A stretch of 35,409 bases of DNA, from the NCBI GenBank assembly GCA_024229515.1, contig JAAESI010000110.1, positions 1-35,409 of the forward strand, read 5' to 3'. This document shows, in pieces, positions 31,691-35,409 of the stretch. This DNA is from Pseudomonadota bacterium. GTDB taxonomy: Bacteria > Myxococcota_A > UBA796 > UBA9615. The position numbers were made by a program, and so were the translations under genes. Every line of letters starts with the position of its first letter. Positions within the stretch are counted from its first letter, which is position 1. A model generated the notes under the pieces. That model saw only the letters and a program-made list of their open reading frames with translations. It ran no database searches and was not told where the DNA came from.

Positions 31691-31936
31691 TTGGAAGCGT
31701 GGCCGCTGGTGGCCGCGATGGAGCTCACCACGGGGCACCCCGAGGGCACCCTCGAGTCCCTCGATGAGGCCCGGCGCCAGGGCTTGCCCGACCTGCCCGC
31801 GTCGCTGGTCAACCGCGCGGTCGCAGCGCGGCTGCTGGGGAACGAGGCGGAGTACGCGGCGGCGCTGGAGGGGCTGGCGCGGCTGGGGATCCCCGAGGAC
31901 CAGGCGCGGGCCCGGGTGGATCGCCTGCTGCAGTGA
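31691..31936 (+). CDS. Short TPR-like helical protein, start uncertain
   Basis: An 81-codon frame beginning at TTG 31691 reads as paired helices (MELTTGHPEGTLESLDEARRQG, PASLVNRAVAARLLGNEAEYAAALEGLARLG) with tetratricopeptide-like spacing, and ends at 31936, two bases from the YceI stop. The frame stays open upstream through GGLVAEPFPRLEAW with no standard start codon or ribosome site. A TAGCGT at 31638-31643 fits the leaderless hexamer pattern but is followed by ACG rather than ATG/GTG. It may be a gene with a damaged start or the C-terminal scrap of a TPR protein. Confidence 0.4.
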   Translation: MEAWPLVAAMELTTGHPEGTLESLDEARRQGLPDLPASLVNRAVAARLLGNEAEYAAALEGLARLGIPEDQARARVDRLLQ

Positions 31937-31937
31937 C

Positions 31938-32582
31938 CTAGGACGACGAGGCGGCGGACGAGTCGACCAGATCGATGGTCAGCACCACGTTGTCCTGAAT
32001 CAGGTCGTCGGGCCGACCGGGGTAGGCGATGCCGAAGTCCTGCCGGTCGATGACGAACTCGGCGTGAGTCCGGGTGCCTTCGCTCACCTTCGCGGGGAAC
32101 GCGATGGTCTTGCTCACGCCGTGCATGGTCAGCGTGCCGGTGACCTGGTGGGTCGCGCCGTTGGCGCCCGCCTTCGCCTCGACGCTCGTCGACACGAACG
32201 ACGCGGTGGGGAACTGCTGCACGTCGAAGAAGTCGGGCGACTGCAGGTGGCCGGTGAGCTTCTCCCGGTCGGCGCGCAGCGAGTCCATGTTCACCGTGAC
32301 GCTCAACCCGACGAGGGTGCCGTTGGCGAACTCGAGGCTCCCGTCGTAGCGATCGAATTCGATGTCGTGGGTCGCGGTGATCTTCGCGCCGAGGGCGTGG
32401 ATGCGGGACTGGGCCACGTCGATGGGGAGCTCCCGGGTTTCGGCGGCGGCGGAGGCCAGGGCGGTGGTCGGTTCGGCGACGACGGCCGCGGTCTTGCCGG
32501 CGCCGACCTCGTCGACGCAGCCGACAGCGAGGAGGAGGAGGGGGGCGGCGGCGAGTGACGGAATCATCGTGCGAAGGTTCAT
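31938..32582 (-). CDS. YceI-family lipoprotein
   Basis: A 214-residue lipoprotein with a signal ending in the lipobox L-A-V-G-C. The body is a YceI lipocalin-like barrel: DVAQSRIHALGAKITATHDIEF, a VTVNMDSLRADREKLTGHLQSPDFFDVQQFPTASF core, TGTLTMHGVSKTIAFPA, and a final FGIAYPGRPDDLIQDNVVLTIDL. Members bind isoprenoid or fatty-acid-like ligands in the periplasm and often follow respiratory or stress genes. GGAG lies 6 nt before ATG 32582 (CAGGAG), a good ribosome site. The divergent gap to 32746 holds two inverted repeats. Confidence 0.9.
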   Translation of the reverse strand: MNLRTMIPSLAAAPLLLLAVGCVDEVGAGKTAAVVAEPTTALASAAAETRELPIDVAQSRIHALGAKITATHDIEFDRYDGSLEFANGTLVGLSVTVNMDSLRADREKLTGHLQSPDFFDVQQFPTASFVSTSVEAKAGANGATHQVTGTLTMHGVSKTIAFPAKVSEGTRTHAEFVIDRQDFGIAYPGRPDDLIQDNVVLTIDLVDSSAASSS

Positions 32583-32638
32583 GGGGAACTCCTGAGGGTT
32601 GGTTTCAGTGCCGCGTTGGGGCGGCGAGGACCAACGTA

Positions 32639-32658
32639 GTTCGTCGCGTAGAACGAAC
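32639..32658. promoter_or_regulatory. Inverted repeat, candidate operator
   Basis: GTTCGT, 8 bases, ACGAAC in the divergent gap between the YceI gene and the lipoprotein at 32746. A 20-bp dyad of this size could bind a dimeric regulator; no regulator gene is adjacent. Confidence 0.3.
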
Positions 32659-32681
32659 AATGGAGCGATTTGGCGCCTGAA

Positions 32682-32699
32682 AGTTGCGTTTGAGCAACT
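32682..32699. promoter_or_regulatory. Second inverted repeat, candidate operator or small hairpin
   Basis: AGTTGC, six bases, GCAACT in the same gap, in an AT-richer patch than the surroundings. It could be an operator or an RNA stem in the leader of the gene at 32746. Confidence 0.28.
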
Positions 32700-32745
32700 G
32701 GCGAGCGGGCTTGGTGAGGTTGATCTTCAGCGGCAAGCTCTGGCG

Positions 32746-33810
32746 ATGGTTCGCCCCGTCCCGTTCTTCCTCGTGCTCACGGCCCTCGCGTTGGCTGGAT
32801 GTCCCTCCCCGTCGCCCCCCGAGGCCGACGACGACGACACCGCGCCCGACGACGACGACACGGCGCCGCCGCCGACCTACGAGTGCGTGCCCATCGGTGG
32901 TTCCGACGCGGACGGCTTCTTCGTGCTCCGCGGCTTCCAGGATCGCCTTCTACGCGGGCCAGTTCGGCTACGGCCACGAGGGCGCCTCGATGCTCTACCG
33001 CACCGACCCCTGGGAGCTGGTGACCCCGGGGCTGCTGGGCATCACCGAGTCGGTCTGTGCGATGCGGATCTTCGGCTCGTTGCTGTACGCCAACACCGAG
33101 TCTAGCGGCGACCTCTTCCGCTCGTCCGACGGCGCGAACTGGGAGTGTGTCTACGACGGCCCCGGCTCCACGATCGGCTGCGCCCTCAAGGTGTTCGACG
33201 GGCGGATCTACGCGGTGCAGTACGGCAACGGGGCCCAGGACCACGGGGTCATCCTGCGCAGCGCCAACGGCGCCGACTGGGAGACCGTGTGGGACAGCGG
33301 GGCCGACTCGATGTACCTGCGTGAGTTGCTCGCTCACGACGGCGTGCTCTTCGCCTTCGGGGTCGATGAGGACGACGCTCAGGGCTACCAGCTGAGCTCG
33401 ACCGACGGCGCCGCCTGGACGGTGGTGCCGACGCCGTCGCGGTCTTCCGCGGGGTCTCGACCGACGACGCCATGTTCATCGGATCGACCGAGCGCGGGGG
33501 CAACGGGGTCACCGGGATCTGGCGGCACGACGGCAAGGAGCCGAACCTCGTGCAGACGATCGACGCCGCCTACGTCACCGAGCTGCGGGAGTGGGACGGG
33601 AGCCTATGGGCGGCGACGTCCGACGGGTGGAAGTACGACACCGGCAACGCGCAACTGTTGCGCAGCGACGACGGCACCGCGTGGGAGAACGTCTGCACGC
33701 TGCCGGAGCTCGCCGCGTGGTCGATCGCCGTGGCGGGCGGCTCGCTGTACCTGGGCAGCTGGGAGTTCGAGGTCGGCGGCACCGTCTACGAGGTGCGCGT
33801 CCAGGACTGA
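32746..33810 (+). CDS. Asp-tethered lipoprotein with Asp-box-like propeller (two frameshifts)
   Basis: The signal MVRPVPFFLVLTALALAGC ends in a lipobox and is followed by a Pro/Ser stretch and two DDDDTA blocks. After GGSDADGFFVLRGF the frame shifts near 32936-32945 to IAFYAGQFGYGHEG and again near 33426-33435 to DAVAVFRGVSTDDAMF, then runs to 33810. The joined protein of about 350 residues contains repeats of the form S-x-D/N-G-x-x-W: RSSDGANWE, RSANGADWET, SSTDGAAWTV and RSDDGTAWEN. These resemble the Asp-box/BNR hairpins of sialidase-like propellers. It is probably a surface or periplasmic binding protein. ATG 32746 starts the signal peptide; no ribosome site is clear. Confidence 0.7.
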
Positions 33811-33817
33811 GGGCCGG

Positions 33818-33823
33818 TAGATT
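33818..33823 (+). promoter_or_regulatory. Putative leaderless -10 hexamer (TAGATT) for the gene at 33831
   Basis: TAGATT, seven bases (CCGGGCC), then ATG; no Shine-Dalgarno sequence. Confidence 0.5.
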
Positions 33824-33830
33824 CCGGGCC

Positions 33831-34169
33831 ATGACCGAAACTGAGCGACTCGCCCAAGCCCAGCTGGATGCCTACAACGCCGGCGACATCGACGCCTTCG
33901 CGGCCTGCTATGCGGCCGACGTCGAAGTGTTCGACCTGCACTCGGGGACGCTGACGTTCGCGGGGCGGGAGGCGCTTCGGGAGCGGTATGGACGGCTGTT
34001 CGAGAGCCAACCGAACCAGCATGCGGAGCTGCTGAGCCGCATCGTTCATGGGCAGACGTCGGTCGATCACGAGCGCGTCACGGGCCGGACCAGCGGCGGC
34101 ACGGTGTTCGCCGTGGCGATCTACCAGGTGGTGGACGGGGCGATCCGAAAGGTCTGGTTCGCCCGCTGA
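33831..34169 (+). CDS. SnoaL-like / NTF2-fold small protein
   Basis: A 112-residue protein with the cone-shaped NTF2-like pattern: helix AQAQLDAYNAGDIDAFAACYAADVEVFD, a short strand, FAGREALRERYGRLF, and four strands ending in FAVAIYQVVDGAIRKVWFAR. This is the steroid-isomerase/SnoaL-like group of enzymes and binding proteins; a single domain of this kind can be an isomerase, a hydrolase or only a binding module. No catalytic pair is certain. It starts 20 bp after the propeller lipoprotein and is convergent with the genes at the right end. Confidence 0.8.
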   Translation: MTETERLAQAQLDAYNAGDIDAFAACYAADVEVFDLHSGTLTFAGREALRERYGRLFESQPNQHAELLSRIVHGQTSVDHERVTGRTSGGTVFAVAIYQVVDGAIRKVWFAR

Positions 34170-34236
34170 CTCAGCTCCGCTCGCTGCGCGCCAGCTTCGC
34201 CAACTCCGTCGCCCCGATCGCCTCCCGCGCGGCTTC

Positions 34237-34817
34237 CTAGCGCCGCCCGATCAGGGGCTGGGTGTCGGGCACGGTCTTGGCGGGTGAGTCGATGAAGGCG
34301 AACGCCCCCTTCTTCAGGAGGATGTCGTTCATCAGCTTCACGTCCCGGCGTGAGCTGGTCTTGCTCAACGTCGCCCGGTGATAGAAGGCGGTGTATGTGA
34401 CCAGTCCTTCGGCCCAGCTGATCTCGATGGTGGGTCCGACGACGAACCGGCAGAAGGTCTTGCAACGGTGGAACAGGGCCTCAGCACCGCGGCCGACGAG
34501 GCAGCTCGAGAAGACGAGGGACTTCTGTTTGAGGTGCGGCCAGCCCAGGTCGCCGAGCTCGCGCCAGAACAGCTTGGTTCCGTCGGTCAGCTCGATGCTG
34601 GACTCGTTGCCGTGGCAGCTGAAGTGGACGTCGTCCTGTCCCAAAACTCGATCGTCGTCTCCGTCCATCGATCAGGAGCAGGCGTGAAATTGTCGAATCT
34701 CGACCTGAGAGGCTGCAGAATGGCCGGGAACCGAGCCGTACCGAACGATGGACATCGAGCTCGGCTGAGTTTTGGGACACCACGAGATCCGAGCGGTGCT
34801 TGACTCGCCACTGCCAT
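34237..34817 (-). CDS. Caspase-like (CHAT/clan CD-like) His-Cys protein, one frameshift
   Basis: The intact frame (34237-34668) gives DDVHFSCHGNESSIELTDG, then LVFSSCLVGRGAEALFHRC, then VGPTIEISWAEGLVTYTAFYH. The H-G after hydrophobic residues (His19) and the Cys after hydrophobic-S-S (Cys56) have the layout of the catalytic dyad of caspase-fold peptidases. Adding one base near 34635-34637 joins the upstream frame (SRFDNFTPAPDRWTETTIEFWDR) to DDVHF, so the protein extends to about ATG 34817. The first 35 residues from there are unconvincing. The family seems to be one of short uncharacterised caspase-like proteins. The gene starts 6 bp after the GIY-YIG stop. Function unknown; peptidase is inferred. 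Confidence 0.62.
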
Positions 34818-34823
34818 CGGGAG

Positions 34824-35409
34824 CTAGGTCCGTCCCTTTCGCGTCCAGCCGCCCTCGTCTGCAATCCCAGCGCCCCGCGCGCTCTCGACCGCGCTCTTTC
34901 GAAGACTCGTCAAGCGCGGCCAGAACGGGTGGCTCGAATTTCCGTCGAGGTTCAAGGGCACGGACAGCGCCTGGATGACGGAGTCCTCGACTGTCCAGGG
35001 GCGATCGCACACTACCCATCCCACACGAGCGTTCTCTTGCAGCCAACGATCGAGCCACTGCTCTCCCTGATGCGTGAGGGTCATCCGGGTGCCGGACCCC
35101 ACTCTTCGCAAAGGGAACCCCGACTCTGACGCCAGCAAGGTGCCAAGGGTCTTGCGGAGAGTCGACCCCTCGGCGTTCCCACCCAGATGGGCAGAAATGC
35201 GCCTACGCAACTGCTGCGTACTCTTCTCCCCCTTCGGGGAGATTCCAACGTAGAGGAGCCGGTAGTCGCCTCTGGTTTCGGCTCTGGACGCGGGTACCGG
35301 CACAGCTTCCCCGCGGAACCACCAGCAATAGACACCTGACTCGGCCGGGACCAATGAGCCACGACCAAGACACTGATCCCGTCGGTACTGGGGGGCGGCG
35401 AGAAGTTGC
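34824..35409 (-). CDS. GIY-YIG nuclease-family protein, partial (runs off right edge)
   Basis: The frame is open from the window edge (35409) to a stop at 34824. It carries SGVYCWWF (the G-I/V-Y element), YRLLYVGISPKG (the Y-I-G element), QQLRRRISAHLGGNAEGSTLRKTLG (catalytic Arg and following region), LRRVGSGTRMTL, ARVGWVVCDRPWTVEDSVI (the Glu of the fold) and SVPLNLDGNSSHPF. This is the single-domain GIY-YIG family of short nucleases; members cut DNA or structured nucleic acid with one divalent metal. A TTG at 35354 would be an internal start, but residues before it (YRRDQCLGRGSLVPA) look like family sequence, so the true start lies outside. It is followed 6 bp later by the caspase-like gene. 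Confidence 0.82.
   Translation of the reverse strand, partial: QLLAAPQYRRDQCLGRGSLVPAESGVYCWWFRGEAVPVPASRAETRGDYRLLYVGISPKGEKSTQQLRRRISAHLGGNAEGSTLRKTLGTLLASESGFPLRRVGSGTRMTLTHQGEQWLDRWLQENARVGWVVCDRPWTVEDSVIQALSVPLNLDGNSSHPFWPRLTSLRKSAVESARGAGIADEGGWTRKGRT

Overview
The window is GC-rich, densely coded and looks like chromosomal DNA of a Myxococcota-type (former Deltaproteobacteria) bacterium. The reasons are two transmembrane Ser/Thr kinases with large extracytoplasmic parts, several lipoproteins whose acylated Cys is followed by poly-Asp tethers, and a secreted protease ending in an Asp-rich linker, a Cys pair, a hydrophobic segment and an Arg tail (MYXO-CTERM-like). The phylum is an inference; there is no rRNA or marker gene here. 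I see no tRNA, rRNA, CRISPR array, transposase, phage gene or replication origin.

Layout. 1-5.0 kb: a partial Asp-rich lipoprotein, divergent from a ribbon-helix-helix/HTH regulator, a GT-C-like membrane glycosyltransferase, a secreted trypsin-fold protein without catalytic residues, and an MFS transporter. 5.0-8.3 kb: tandem-FHA protein, PAS-GGDEF protein, a hypothetical protein, and a CTP-dependent lipid-kinase-like membrane protein with a coiled-coil head. 8.1-10.6 kb (minus): small membrane protein, double-FKBP lipoprotein, thiopurine methyltransferase, membrane/coiled-coil protein. 10.6-12.5 kb: PI-PLC-like lipoprotein, small membrane protein, and two genes that meet tail to tail and look truncated. 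12.5-17.3 kb: acyl-CoA synthetase, kinase 1, GNAT acetyltransferase, RNA 2',3'-cyclic phosphodiesterase. 17.5-20 kb: large modular secreted protease. 20-24.4 kb (minus): DUF2007-like protein, kinase 2 with a periplasmic propeller, uridine phosphorylase, Tag-like protein. 24.5-30.5 kb: cupin plus malate synthase, secreted esterase, M1-like peptidase, DEAD-box helicase. 30.7-34.2 kb: two Asp-tethered lipoproteins, YceI lipoprotein, NTF2-like protein. 34.2-35.4 kb (minus): a caspase-like His/Cys protein next to a GIY-YIG nuclease, the most accessory-looking part.

Two patterns run through the window. First, thirteen genes have a TANNNT hexamer ending 5-7 nt before the chosen start codon and no good Shine-Dalgarno sequence, while others (for example at 9908, 11545, 30696, 32582) have a clear purine-rich ribosome site and no hexamer. 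This is what leaderless transcription would look like. Second, at least seven reading frames are broken by apparent one-base indels, mostly in short G or C runs, and rejoining the frames restores family sequence and sometimes catalytic residues. I read most of these as sequencing or assembly errors rather than pseudogenes.

Functionally the window is mostly cell-envelope and signalling genes (kinases, FHA, diguanylate cyclase, lipoproteins, secreted hydrolases) mixed with housekeeping genes. No single long pathway operon is present.
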